From: Alphaproteobacteria bacterium
GTDB lineage: Bacteria; Pseudomonadota; Alphaproteobacteria; Rhizobiales; Xanthobacteraceae
Length of the DNA: 64,000 bases
Direction: 5' to 3'
NCBI GenBank assembly: GCA_005884685.1
Contig: VBAH01000006.1
Location: 32,461 to 96,460, forward strand
The notes beneath the pieces are model-generated. The model saw only the letters and a list, made by a program, of their open reading frames with translations. It was not told where the DNA came from and did no database searches. Below, piece by piece: positions 26,395 to 34,280 of the stretch; position 1 is the first letter of the stretch, and each line of letters starts with the position of its first letter. Made by a program: the position numbers and the translations under genes.

Positions 26395-26922
26395 TCAGCA
26401 GCGTACCACGGTGATTTCGCGCTCACCCTCGCCGGCCGGGACTGTGACGCGCTCGGAGCGGCAGGCCTCGGCATTTTCGTCCCGCGTACTGGAGAGCCGC
26501 GGCGGGCGCGGCGGCGGCGAATCCATCTCCTGGATCAGGGGCGCCGGGCCGTAGACCGGAATCGATGCGCCCGGATCGTAGGGCAGGCCAAAATACGCCG
26601 CTTCGTCGTTGCCGGTCACTGGGTAGTCCGAGCCGTAGACGTAGGCGCCGTGGCTGCGCCGCGGGAGATGCGCGAAGGGCGCGCGTACCGTCGTCCGCGC
26701 CAGCAAGGGCGATATGCGCGGGAGCACCGGATGGCGGAATTGGATGGGTTTTGCATGCAGCGGGAGGCCGGGGATGCGCGGATGGTGGGGCGAGAACCCC
26801 GGCCCCTTTGCGCCGGGGAAGCCCCCCCGCATGCCGCCCGCGCGCGCAGACGACGGATCGGGCATGACCAGCAGCGCGCCCGCCAATGCGCAGGCGGTCA
26901 GGGCAGCAATCTTTCGCAACAT
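26395..26922 (-). CDS. Secreted proline/glycine-rich protein of unknown function
   Basis: This 175-residue protein has a signal peptide (MLRKIAALTACALAGALLVM). The mature part is rich in Pro, Gly, His and Arg, for example GGMRGGFPGAKGPGFSPHHP, and lacks a recognisable fold. Two cysteines lie near the end (EACRSERV and the terminal C). Similar short secreted proteins are common and unnamed in rhizobia. The coding call rests on the good signal peptide and reading-frame quality. Confidence 0.65.
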   Translation of the reverse strand: MLRKIAALTACALAGALLVMPDPSSARAGGMRGGFPGAKGPGFSPHHPRIPGLPLHAKPIQFRHPVLPRISPLLARTTVRAPFAHLPRRSHGAYVYGSDYPVTGNDEAAYFGLPYDPGASIPVYGPAPLIQEMDSPPPRPPRLSSTRDENAEACRSERVTVPAGEGEREITVVRC

Positions 26923-27095
26923 CGCGGTCTCCCGTTGGTGACGAGGAGCCGCCGCACTCCAATTAGGCCTCGCCCGGACCCTAGTCCCGCGCCGCCCCTT
27001 TGTCGAAAGGATTTAACCCCGCGTTAACCCAAAGGATTGAACCAAAGTTAACGCGCGCGCGACAAAACAGCGAGGGGATGCTCGGGGAGGGGATG

Positions 27096-27263
27096 ATGGC
27101 TGACCGCCGCAGTCTCGGAATTGTCGGCTTCGTGTTCGGTGGCGTCACTGCCGCCGTCATGCTCATCGCCGTGCTCGTCGTGAAGCACCACGTGGAGAGC
27201 CGCGCCGCCCTCGACGGCCGTTTCCCGGTGCTGGCCGCTTCCACCCAGGCCGTGATGCGCTGA
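27096..27263 (+). CDS. Small single-span membrane protein (MADR family, copy 1)
   Basis: This 55-residue protein starts MADRRSLGIVGFVFGGVTAA and has one membrane helix to about residue 28, followed by a short charged and then small-residue tail. A strong GGGGAGG ribosome site precedes ATG 27096 (ATG 27093 is adjacent in frame). It is clearly related to the protein at 29780-29932, which starts MADRTSLRFIGLAFGAITAA. Function unknown. Confidence 0.75.
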   Translation: MADRRSLGIVGFVFGGVTAAVMLIAVLVVKHHVESRAALDGRFPVLAASTQAVMR

Positions 27264-27336
27264 CTATACCAAATTTGCATAGACAATTCGCACCGCCATC
27301 TGTTGGCTAGCGGGGGGCCCAACGGAGCGCGAACTC

Positions 27337-27705
27337 ATGGCCATTCCGATCAAGATTGCGCTCGTGCTCGCCGCGACGCTCCTTGCCACGGCAGCTCACG
27401 CGAATGACGTGCCGACACTGAACGTCAAGCCGACATGCACGCCGATCGGGAACGACAAGGTCTTCCCGATCGACACCAAGCAGTGCCTACGCTCCGAGCA
27501 GGAAGCGCGCGACCAACTCGTGAAGGAATGGGCGAACTTCCCTGCCGCGGACCGGTCGCTGTGCACGCAAACCGCCTCGATGGGCGGCATGGCAAGCTAC
27601 GTCGCGCTGATCACCTGCCTTGAGATGAAGCGCGACGTCGCCAAGCTGCCGGCTGGCCGCGGTCTCAACACGCAGCCGTCCAGTCTGCCGACGAAGAAGA
27701 AATAA
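27337..27705 (+). CDS. Secreted cysteine-containing protein of unknown function
   Basis: This 122-residue protein has a signal peptide ending in ATAAHA-NDVP. The mature part has four cysteines (KPTCTPIG, KQCLRSEQ, SLCTQTAS and LITCLEMK), probably two disulfides, and the phrase WANFPAADRSLC. It ends in a basic KKK tail. I recall similar unnamed small periplasmic proteins in Bradyrhizobium relatives, but assign no function. Confidence 0.78.
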   Translation: MAIPIKIALVLAATLLATAAHANDVPTLNVKPTCTPIGNDKVFPIDTKQCLRSEQEARDQLVKEWANFPAADRSLCTQTASMGGMASYVALITCLEMKRDVAKLPAGRGLNTQPSSLPTKKK

Positions 27706-27712
27706 CCAGGCT

Positions 27713-28093
27713 TCAGGCGCGGTCGAGCCGCGCGTCGCTGACTTGCGATTTCCACTGCGTCATGCTCTCGGCGATGATCTTCACCGAGGTCATGGCGACA
27801 TGGCTGAGTTGCGCGTAGCTCGCAATCTCGCGCTGCACGCGCTCACCTTCCGTCTTGAGGAAGTCGCGCACATTGCGCAGGTCGGCGATCAGGCTGTCGA
27901 TCTCGGTCACGGATGAGCCGGACACCCGATCGAGCAGCGAGTTGATATTGGTGACCGCCTGTTCGCTGGCGCCGTCGGCCGGCCGGCGAAGATGCCCTAC
28001 GTCGCGGCGGATGAACTCGCGGATCTCGCCTTCGAACTCGCTCGGCGCCTGGGTCTCTTCGACCTTGCCGGCGCGGGCTGGTGCTGCATTCAT
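27713..28093 (-). CDS. Coiled-coil protein of unknown function
   Basis: This 126-residue protein starts at ATG 28093 (MNAAPARAGKVEE). It has no signal peptide and is predicted helical, with SVTEIDSLIADLRNVRDFL and ERVQREIASYAQLSHVAM forming a likely coiled coil. It includes EFIRRDVGHLRRP. It may be a structural or regulatory adaptor. The open frame extends upstream to 28258 without coding character. Confidence 0.7.
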   Translation of the reverse strand: MNAAPARAGKVEETQAPSEFEGEIREFIRRDVGHLRRPADGASEQAVTNINSLLDRVSGSSVTEIDSLIADLRNVRDFLKTEGERVQREIASYAQLSHVAMTSVKIIAESMTQWKSQVSDARLDRA

Positions 28094-28277
28094 GTTCGTT
28101 GTCCCCGTTATTAGAAAGATTTTCAGGTAGCGCGTTGGAGCCAAGGGCCTTCCACCGCCTGGATTGCGCCATGCGAATCTGGCCGCATAGGGCCGAGTTC
28201 GCGGCAAAATCGCGCCTCTTATTGACAGTTTGGCGCGAATTGGATGTGCTCGCCGCACTTAACCTTGGGGAAGACAC

Positions 28278-28439
28278 ATGACTCGAAGCCTGATCGCCGC
28301 AATGCTGTGCGCTTTTGCGGTCACGACTTTTGCACCGATGTTTGCGCCCGCTGCAGGCGACAAGGCGCAGCCCGCCGCCGATCGCAAGACGCAGCCGGGC
28401 AGCGGCCAGTGCCGCCTCTCGAACGGCCAGAAGTGCTGA
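28278..28439 (+). CDS. Small secreted peptide-like protein (53 aa)
   Basis: A signal peptide (MTRSLIAAMLCAFAVTTFA) leads to a short mature part, AAGDKAQPAADRKTQPGSGQ, ending in a two-cysteine motif CRLSNGQKC. The GGGGAAGA stretch before ATG 28278 is a fair ribosome site. A strong terminator follows 24 bases after the stop, which supports this being a real short gene. Function unknown. Confidence 0.65.
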   Translation: MTRSLIAAMLCAFAVTTFAPMFAPAAGDKAQPAADRKTQPGSGQCRLSNGQKC

Positions 28440-28462
28440 ATACGGGACCCATCGATAAAGCG

Positions 28463-28492
28463 AACAGCCGGCCTGAAGGCCGGCTGTTTTCC
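28463..28492 (+). terminator. Rho-independent terminator of the 53-aa gene
   Basis: AACAGCCGGCC-TGAA-GGCCGGCTGTT is a perfect 11-bp stem with a TGAA tetraloop, followed by TTCC. Confidence 0.85.
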
Positions 28493-28516
28493 TTGCGATG
28501 CGTATTCTGAGGCGGA

Positions 28517-29356
28517 CTAGATCCGGTCGGTGCCGAAGATCAGCCCGAGCAGCGTCCAGTTGAAGCGGTAGGTGATCGCGCCGCGAACCATGTCGCCGCG
28601 CTCATGGACTGAGGCGTTGATTATGTTGAGCGGCGCGACGAAGTCGCGCATCGCGAAATTCAGCGTTCCGAGATCGTAGTGCAGATATTCGACCCGGAAC
28701 TGCCAAGGGCCGGTGGCGTATTCGATGCCGGCGCCCGCGGCCCAGCCCCACATCGTCTTGCTCGCCGAACCGAGCGGGCACCCGCCTGCGGTGACAGCGC
28801 ACAGGCCCGCGATATTAAGGGTGTTGCCGGCTGCCGCGTCCACCCGGGCCGTGGCGAGGCCGCCCGTTCCGTAAAGCAGCCAGTGGTCGGCCAGCACGAA
28901 GCCGGCGCGCACGCGGGTCGTGGAGAACCACTTGATCTCATGGCTGGCGCTGGTGGTGAACGGAACGCCGGTAACGACGCCGCTGAGGGTCTGCGACGCC
29001 TTGATGTTGGAGAAGTCGAAGTCGGAGTCGAGGCCGATCACGATGCTGTTGAACTGATAGTTCGAGCCGTAGGTGATGCCGCCGAGAAAGCCTTGCGCTT
29101 TCGGAGCCAGTGTGCCCGGTATGCCGGCCCCGAGCAGCAGCGGCGCGTAGAAGGCATCAGGCCCGAACTCGACCGAGTTGCTGCCCCATGCATAGCCGCC
29201 GTTTATGCCGATGTAGGACCCGTACCAGCTTTGCATCACCGGAACGGCGATCGGCGCTTTCACTGGCGGCGCCATGGGAATGTCGGCGGCTCCCGATGGA
29301 GAGACCGCCGCCACCCAAACCAGAGCGCTCGCGCCTGCAATAACCCAACGTTTCAT
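28517..29356 (-). CDS. Outer-membrane beta-barrel protein (Omp25/Omp31-like)
   Basis: This 279-residue outer-membrane porin-like protein has a signal peptide (MKRWVIAGASALVWVAAVSP). The mature part begins DIPMAPPVKAPIAVPVMQSW and then YGSYIGINGGYAWGSN, the hallmark start of the OmpA-like 8-strand barrels of rhizobia. It ends on alternating aromatic strands (FRVEYLHYDLGTLNFAM; ITYRFNWTLL). Typical members are abundant surface proteins. The start is ATG 29356, which gives the signal peptide; the frame is open beyond it without homology. Confidence 0.92.
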   Translation of the reverse strand: MKRWVIAGASALVWVAAVSPSGAADIPMAPPVKAPIAVPVMQSWYGSYIGINGGYAWGSNSVEFGPDAFYAPLLLGAGIPGTLAPKAQGFLGGITYGSNYQFNSIVIGLDSDFDFSNIKASQTLSGVVTGVPFTTSASHEIKWFSTTRVRAGFVLADHWLLYGTGGLATARVDAAAGNTLNIAGLCAVTAGGCPLGSASKTMWGWAAGAGIEYATGPWQFRVEYLHYDLGTLNFAMRDFVAPLNIINASVHERGDMVRGAITYRFNWTLLGLIFGTDRI

Positions 29357-29714
29357 GGTCGTCACCCCCGTCGGACGGGAGCAAGGATGCGCGCTCGAGC
29401 GGTTCGCGCCTAGTGCAAAAAAGCCACACGATACAATCTCTTGTGCCGGTATAATTGCGCGGCCGACGCCCCGTCGTACAGCTATACGTGGCTCGGCGGC
29501 CGCGCTTATCTGGTCGATCCGGCGACCGGCACCGTCGTGGCGAATATCACCGAATAATTCTTGTGCGGCCGTCCCTCGGCCTCGACCCGACCAGACTTCC
29601 CCAGTCGCTCCGGCACTCCCTGCGGGAGGGCTCGAGATTGCTTCGAGCATTGGATGCGGGGCCGATGGTTTAACGCTGACTGAACTTTGGCGGAGCCGCA
29701 TGGTCCTAAGGATA
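29357..29714. other. Intergenic region with a gene remnant
   Basis: Apart from the short remnant at 29441-29557, no gene is seen. It holds the upstream region of the outer-membrane protein gene and ends at the EcfG-type promoter. Confidence 0.5.
29441..29557 (+). pseudogene. C-terminal remnant of a small secreted protein
   Basis: The frame encodes a piece including SYSYTWLGGRAYLVDP and ends TGTVVANITE before TAA. A stop lies just upstream (29411) and there is no ATG or signal peptide. The pattern of aromatic-rich strand then LVDPATG is like the C-terminal end of small rhizobial secreted proteins such as DUF1236 members. Confidence 0.35.
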
Positions 29715-29739
29715 GGAACCGCGCGGGTCGGGCGGCGTT
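29715..29739 (+). promoter_or_regulatory. EcfG (general stress) type promoter
   Basis: GGAAC and CGTT are separated by exactly 16 bases, 41 bases before the start of the small membrane protein gene at 29780. GGAAC-N16/17-CGTT is the published pattern for alphaproteobacterial EcfG sigma factors. Confidence 0.65.
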
Positions 29740-29779
29740 ATGCTGGCAGCCAAGAGAGACACGCGCACGGGACGCCGCC

Positions 29780-29932
29780 ATGGCCGATCGGACCAGCCTT
29801 CGCTTCATCGGATTAGCGTTCGGTGCCATCACGGCGGCCGTTACCCTGATGGCGGTGATCGCCGTCATGAACGTGGACCGCGGCCTCGATCCGGCGCCGG
29901 CCGCCGCCGCGCTCTCCAGCTCCACCGGCTAG
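29780..29932 (+). CDS. Small single-span membrane protein (MADR family, copy 2)
   Basis: This 50-residue protein reads MADRTSLRFIGLAFGAITAA, continues its single membrane helix to about residue 31, and has a short Ala/Ser-rich tail. It is a paralogue of the protein at 27096. An EcfG-type promoter lies directly upstream. Its stop is only a few bases before the next gene, so the two are probably co-expressed under stress. Function unknown. Confidence 0.78.
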   Translation: MADRTSLRFIGLAFGAITAAVTLMAVIAVMNVDRGLDPAPAAAALSSSTG

Positions 29933-29936
29933 GCGC

Positions 29937-30242
29937 GTGCCGCAAGCGCACTCATCCAAATCCTCAAACGGCCGGCAGAAGCGCGTCACCGCCGCTGCGC
30001 GGGACGTCACGCGCACCAAATCGATCGCGCAGAAACTCGCCAAGGTCGCGCCGGACGAAGATCCCGCGCGCGTTGCCGGTGCGATCGCAATCTTCGCCAC
30101 CGAGACGATCAAGCGCAGCGCCAACAATCTGATGGAGGCGCGGGCCTATCTCGACGGCCTGCGCGCCGGCATCGACGGATTGCTCAAGAACGCTTTTCCC
30201 GAAGGCGGTCAGAAAGAAGCGAAGGGCGATCACGACGCCTGA
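29937..30242 (+). CDS. Small basic helical protein of unknown function
   Basis: This 101-residue cytoplasmic protein starts at GTG 29937, four bases after the previous stop. It is basic at the N-terminus (SKSSNGRQKRVTAAARDVTR) and helical further on (VAGAIAIFATETIKRSANNL and ARAYLDGLRAGIDGLLKNAF). Its placement suggests an operon with the small membrane protein and control by the EcfG-type promoter. No family was recognised. Confidence 0.72.
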   Translation: MPQAHSSKSSNGRQKRVTAAARDVTRTKSIAQKLAKVAPDEDPARVAGAIAIFATETIKRSANNLMEARAYLDGLRAGIDGLLKNAFPEGGQKEAKGDHDA

Positions 30243-30332
30243 TAAGCAGCATCGTCTGCCAATTTTCCGTTGCGTTTCCCTCAGCCCGTCCGCATCCTTG
30301 ACACGGAGCGCCGAACGGCAGGGAGGAAGCTC

Positions 30333-30698
30333 GTGAGCGATCTCGACATGCGGGTGTTTGCCAAGAGTGCCGGTGTCAACGTGACGTTTCCGGCCGGCGG
30401 TGTCGTCTTCAATCAGGGCGACCCCGGCAACTGCATGTACATCGTGCAGTCCGGCATGATCGAGATGATGATCGGCGACAAGGTGGTCGAGGTGTGCGGA
30501 CCGAACGAGGCGATCGGCTTCATGTCGATGATCGACACCGCGCCGCGTTCATCCACCGCGCGCGTGAAAGAGCCGGCTGAGGTGTCGATCATCGACCAGC
30601 GCAAGTTCCGCTTCATGGTCGACGAAATCCCGAATTTCTCGCTCTACATCATGGGCGCCATGGCGCGGCGCATCCGCGGCATGAGCAAGGCGATGTAG
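30333..30698 (+). CDS. Cyclic-nucleotide-binding domain protein
   Basis: This 121-residue protein is one CNBD beta-roll: FPAGGVVFNQGDPGNCMYIV, then GMIEMMIGDKVVEVCGPNEA, then FGFM-type GFMSMIDTAPRSSTARV where the phosphate-binding cassette carries APRSSTARV. It lacks the Crp helix-turn-helix, so it is probably a stand-alone sensor or partner subunit. The start is GTG 30333, preceded by a strong GGGAGGA ribosome site; a longer frame from 30270 is less likely. It follows the stress-linked pair at 29780-30242. Confidence 0.85.
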   Translation: MSDLDMRVFAKSAGVNVTFPAGGVVFNQGDPGNCMYIVQSGMIEMMIGDKVVEVCGPNEAIGFMSMIDTAPRSSTARVKEPAEVSIIDQRKFRFMVDEIPNFSLYIMGAMARRIRGMSKAM

Positions 30699-30763
30699 CT
30701 CGGCGCCGGCCGTTCGGCTAAGATTTCGCGGAACGCGCAAAGACGCGGAGGTGGAGGACAGCC

Positions 30764-31648
30764 ATGCTCTCGATCCGTCAGATCCATCCGGTGTTCGTCG
30801 GCGAAGTGTCGGGCGTCGACCTGCGGCAGCCGCTGACGCGCGAGCAAGCTGGCGCGATCGACGCCGGCATGGACCGCTACGCGGTGCTGGTGTTCCGCGA
30901 CCAGAACATCACCGACGATCAGCAGATGGCGTTCACGCAAAACTTCGGCGAGATCGAGAACGCCAAGGGCGGCAATATCACCAAGGACCACGAATTCCGC
31001 CTGAAGCAAGGCATGGTCGACGTGTCCAACCTCGACAAGGAGGGCAAGCCGCTGCCGCGCGACGACCGGCGGCGCATGTTCAATCTCGGCAACCGCCTGT
31101 GGCACTCGGACTCGTCGTTTCGCGCCAAGCCCGCGAAATATTCGATCCTCTCGGCGCGCACCGTGGCGACCGCCGGCGGCAATACCGAATTCGCCGACAT
31201 GCGCGCCGCCTACGACACGCTCGACGACGCGACGCGCGCGATGGTCGAGGATCTGGTGTGCGAGCACTCGCTGATCTACTCGCGCGGCTCGATGGGCTTC
31301 ACCGGGCTGACCGACGAGGAGCGCGCGATGATGAAGCCCGTGCGCCAGCGGCTGGTGCGGACGCATCCGGTGACCGGGCGCAAGTCGCTCTATCTGTCCT
31401 CGCATGCCGGCTCCATCGTCGGCTGGCTGGTGCCGGAGTCGCGCGACTTCCTGCGCGATCTCACCGAGCACGCGACGCAGCGCGAGCTCGTCTACATCCA
31501 TCGCTGGCGACAGTACGATCTGGTGATGTGGGACAACCGGCAGACCATGCATCGCGTACGCCGCTTCGACGAGGCGCAGCCGCGCGACATGCGGCGCACC
31601 ACGGTCGCGGGCGAGGCGATGACGGCGGAGCAGGCCGAAGCCGCCTAG
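30764..31648 (+). CDS. TauD/TfdA-family Fe(II)/2-oxoglutarate dioxygenase
   Basis: This 294-residue cytoplasmic oxygenase couples substrate hydroxylation to 2-oxoglutarate decarboxylation. The iron site is seen as WHSDSSF (His-x-Asp) and a distal His in NRQTMHRVRRFD, where the Arg is the 2-oxoglutarate anchor. The N-terminal region contains VFVGEVSGVDLRQPL, typical of the 2,4-D/taurine dioxygenase group. The substrate cannot be told; members act on taurine, sulfonates, aryloxyacids and others. GGAGG lies upstream of ATG 30764. Confidence 0.9.
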   Translation: MLSIRQIHPVFVGEVSGVDLRQPLTREQAGAIDAGMDRYAVLVFRDQNITDDQQMAFTQNFGEIENAKGGNITKDHEFRLKQGMVDVSNLDKEGKPLPRDDRRRMFNLGNRLWHSDSSFRAKPAKYSILSARTVATAGGNTEFADMRAAYDTLDDATRAMVEDLVCEHSLIYSRGSMGFTGLTDEERAMMKPVRQRLVRTHPVTGRKSLYLSSHAGSIVGWLVPESRDFLRDLTEHATQRELVYIHRWRQYDLVMWDNRQTMHRVRRFDEAQPRDMRRTTVAGEAMTAEQAEAA

Positions 31649-31657
31649 CCGGCGGTG

Positions 31658-31984
31658 CTAGCGCTGCGGCGCCTGGACGAGCTGGCCGCGCAACGTCTCA
31701 TCGACGCATTTCTCGACCAGGCTGAGCCGCTGGTCGATGTTCTTCACCTTCTTGTCGCCCTCGTATTTCATCCAGCACTGTGTTTTCGCCTCTTCGGGCG
31801 TCAGCGCGCCTTTCGGCGGCGGGCCGGACGGGGTGGCGACTTGGGCGGGCTGCGGGGCTGCCGGCGCGAGATCGGCAGTGCTGTTACCCTGCGCGCAGCC
31901 AACGAGCAGGGCCACGGCGCAAACCGACGCCACTGCGCGAGTCTGCGAAGGACTCCGGAATGATTTGGCCATCCGCGCCTTCAT
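31658..31984 (-). CDS. Small lipoprotein of unknown function
   Basis: This 108-residue protein has a signal peptide with lipobox VALLVGC. The mature part begins with an Ala/Pro/Gln linker, then has PEEAKTQCWMKYEGDKKVKN and LVEKCVDETLRGQL, where two cysteines may pair. The start may be ATG 31984 or ATG 31972 (MAKSFRSP). It is convergent with the dioxygenase, with almost no gap between them. Confidence 0.75.
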   Translation of the reverse strand: MKARMAKSFRSPSQTRAVASVCAVALLVGCAQGNSTADLAPAAPQPAQVATPSGPPPKGALTPEEAKTQCWMKYEGDKKVKNIDQRLSLVEKCVDETLRGQLVQAPQR

Positions 31985-32089
31985 AGCCTCCCCGGATAGC
32001 CCGCGCCACCGGCAATCAGGGCCGCAGCGTGCAACCGAAACCGCGGTCCGCGCGTTGTTCCCGGAACCCGAGTTCCAGAGGAGCCCGCC

Positions 32090-32641
32090 ATGATCGCGCG
32101 ATTGAGCCTGTCCGCCCTCGCCTTGTTTGCGAGTCTCGGTATCGCTGCCGCCCAGCAGCAGGCGAACGATCCGAACCAGCAGGCGCCTGCCAATCCGCAG
32201 GGCGACGGCCCCTTCAAGTCACAGCAGGGCGGAAAAGAAGAACCGGGCTCGCATCCCGCGGCGGCGAGCACGGAGGTGTTGGTCGACGGCAAGCTCGCGG
32301 TGCCGGGCGCGCCGGCCGACAGCCAGACCGTCCCGTCCAAGGTGTCCGAGCGCAACGCAAAGCTCGACGCCACCCCGATCATGGCGTTGCCTCTCGGCCT
32401 GAGTGACGAGCAGAAGCGCCGGATCGTCCAGAGCGTCGCGAAGAGCAACGTGCCGGTGTCCGGGCTCAGCGCGAAACCCGCCGATCTCCTTCCCGCCACC
32501 ACCGAGGTGTCGGACTTTCCGGCTGACGTGAAGGCGGATGCGCCGGTCCTGAGCGACATCCAGTTCATCCGCACCAAGGACCAGATCCTGCTGGTGCGCG
32601 CACCGAACATGGTGGTGACCGGCGCGATCGCGGCCGAATAG
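32090..32641 (+). CDS. Secreted protein of unknown function
   Basis: This 183-residue protein has a signal peptide (MIARLSLSALALFASLGIAA), then a Gln/Asn/Pro-rich linker. The C-terminal part (LSDEQKRRIVQSVAKSNVPV through FIRTKDQILLVRAPNMVVTG) looks like a compact periplasmic domain, somewhat like the DUF1236 proteins of rhizobia. A perfect 12-bp hairpin follows 22 bases after the stop. Confidence 0.75.
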   Translation: MIARLSLSALALFASLGIAAAQQQANDPNQQAPANPQGDGPFKSQQGGKEEPGSHPAAASTEVLVDGKLAVPGAPADSQTVPSKVSERNAKLDATPIMALPLGLSDEQKRRIVQSVAKSNVPVSGLSAKPADLLPATTEVSDFPADVKADAPVLSDIQFIRTKDQILLVRAPNMVVTGAIAAE

Positions 32642-32663
32642 CCCAGCCGTTTTCCGGCCTGGA

Positions 32664-32689
32664 GCATCCCGGCGCTTGCGCCGGGATGC
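32664..32689. terminator. Hairpin between the secreted-protein gene and the binding-protein pair
   Basis: GCATCCCGGCGC-TT-GCGCCGGGATGC is a perfect 12-bp inverted repeat. It lacks a T-run on either side, so termination is likely but not certain. Confidence 0.5.
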
Positions 32690-32763
32690 ATTCGCGCGTG
32701 AGGCCCCAAGCCGCTTGCGCCCCCGGCGGCGAACGCGCTAGCGAAACCGCGGAGGGGACGCAT

Positions 32764-33555
32764 ATGGTCCGGACGATCTTTGCCGCCGCGCTGATTTTCT
32801 TCGCGCCCGCGGCTTTCGCGCAATCCGCGCCGCCCGACGCGGTGAGGGAGCTCGCGCCCACCGGCAAGCTGCGCGCCGCGATCAACTACGGCAACGGCGT
32901 GCTGGCGCAGAAGGGGCCGGACGGCGCGCCGCGCGGCGTGTCGGCGGACCTTTCGCGCGAGCTCGCCAGGCGGCTCGGCGTGCCGCTCGAATTCATCACG
33001 TTCACTGCAGCCGGCAAGGCATTCGAAGCCGCAAAGGAAAACAAGGTCGACGTGCTGTTCGTCGCGATCGAGCCGGTGCGCGCTGCCGATGTCGCGTTCA
33101 CGCCGCCTTATGTGCTGATCGAAGGCACCTACATGGTGCTGAAGGACTCCCCGTTGCGCGAACCGGCTGACGTGGATCGTCCCGGCACGCGCATCTCGGT
33201 CGGCGAGAATTCCGCCTACGACCTCTATCTCACACGCACGCTCAAGCATGCGACCTTGCTGCGCACGCCGGGCGGCTGCTGCAAGAACATCGACCTGTTC
33301 CGCGCCGAGAAGCTCGATGCGGTGGCGGGCGTGAAGCAGCCGCTGGCCGAATACGCCAAGCAGCACTCCGACGTGCGCGTGATGGAAAAGAGTTTCCAGG
33401 AGATCCGCCAGGCGATGGCGACGCCGAACGGACGTGCGGCCGGCGCCGCGTATCTGCGCGCGTTCATCGAAGAGATGAAGGCGAGCGGCTTCGTCGCCGA
33501 CGCCCTCCAACGCAGCAACCAACCGGACGCGCGCGTCGCGCCGGCAGGAGGATAG
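32764..33555 (+). CDS. Periplasmic solute-binding protein, family 3, copy 1
   Basis: This 263-residue protein has a signal peptide (MVRTIFAAALIFFAPAAFAQ). The mature part matches amino-acid-type binding proteins: ELAPTGKLRAAINYGNGVLA, RELARRLGVPLEFI, then FEAAKENKVDVLFVAIEPVR and FTPPYVLIEGTYMV. No permease or ATPase gene is nearby. The start ATG 32764 follows a clear GGAGGGG site. The next gene is a tandem paralogue. Confidence 0.88.
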   Translation: MVRTIFAAALIFFAPAAFAQSAPPDAVRELAPTGKLRAAINYGNGVLAQKGPDGAPRGVSADLSRELARRLGVPLEFITFTAAGKAFEAAKENKVDVLFVAIEPVRAADVAFTPPYVLIEGTYMVLKDSPLREPADVDRPGTRISVGENSAYDLYLTRTLKHATLLRTPGGCCKNIDLFRAEKLDAVAGVKQPLAEYAKQHSDVRVMEKSFQEIRQAMATPNGRAAGAAYLRAFIEEMKASGFVADALQRSNQPDARVAPAGG

Positions 33556-34278
33556 ATGAGCACTGTCTCGCCCGACGTTCTGCAGGACCTTGCGCCCACC
33601 GGCACGCTGCGCGCCTCGATCAACCTCGGCAACATCGTGCTGGCGCAGGGCACGCCGGACGATCCGCGCGGCGTCACGCCGGAGCTCGCGCGCGAGCTCG
33701 GGCGCCGGCTCGGCGTGCCGGTGGCGCTCAGCTGTTTCGATGCCGCCGGCAAGGCGTTCGAGGCGATGAAGGCGGGTAAAGTCGACATCGTGTTCCTGGC
33801 AATCGAACCGGTGCGCGCCGCCGAGATCGAATTCACCGCACCGTATGTGATCATCGAGGGCGTCTACATGGTGCCGAAGAATTCCACGCTGAAGACGCCG
33901 GCCGACGTCGACAAGCCCGGCATCCGCGTCGGCGTGAACAAGGCTTCCGCGTATGACCTCTTCCTCACGCGCACCCTGAAGAACGCTACGCTGGTGCGCA
34001 GCGAGGACGGCGCGCAGCTGTTTGTCGACGAGAAGCTCGACGCGGCGGGCGGCGTGAAGCAGGCGCTGCAGGCGTTTGCCAAAGGGCGCTCGGACGTCCG
34101 GCTGATGGACGAGCGTTTCATGGAGATCCAGCAGGCGATGGGATGCGCCAGGGGCAAGCTCGCCGGGGCCGCGCACCTGCGCAGTTTCGTCGAGGAGATG
34201 AAGGCGAGCGGCTTCGTCGCGGATGCGCTGAAGCGCTCGGGCCAGCACGACGCCGCGGTCGCGCCGGCGGCGGGGTAG
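33556..34278 (+). CDS. Family 3 solute-binding-like protein without a signal peptide, copy 2
   Basis: This 240-residue protein parallels copy 1 along its whole length, for example DLAPTGTLRASINLGNIVLA, RELGRRLGVPVALS, KVDIVFLAIEPVRAAEIEFT and YVIIEGVYMV. It begins MSTVSPDVLQDLAP, so it has no signal peptide and should stay in the cytoplasm. The ATG follows the copy 1 stop directly, and the C-terminal ends of the two (EEMKASGFVADAL) are nearly the same, so this is a tandem duplication. Its role without export is unclear. Confidence 0.88.
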   Translation: MSTVSPDVLQDLAPTGTLRASINLGNIVLAQGTPDDPRGVTPELARELGRRLGVPVALSCFDAAGKAFEAMKAGKVDIVFLAIEPVRAAEIEFTAPYVIIEGVYMVPKNSTLKTPADVDKPGIRVGVNKASAYDLFLTRTLKNATLVRSEDGAQLFVDEKLDAAGGVKQALQAFAKGRSDVRLMDERFMEIQQAMGCARGKLAGAAHLRSFVEEMKASGFVADALKRSGQHDAAVAPAAG

Positions 34279-34280
34279 TT

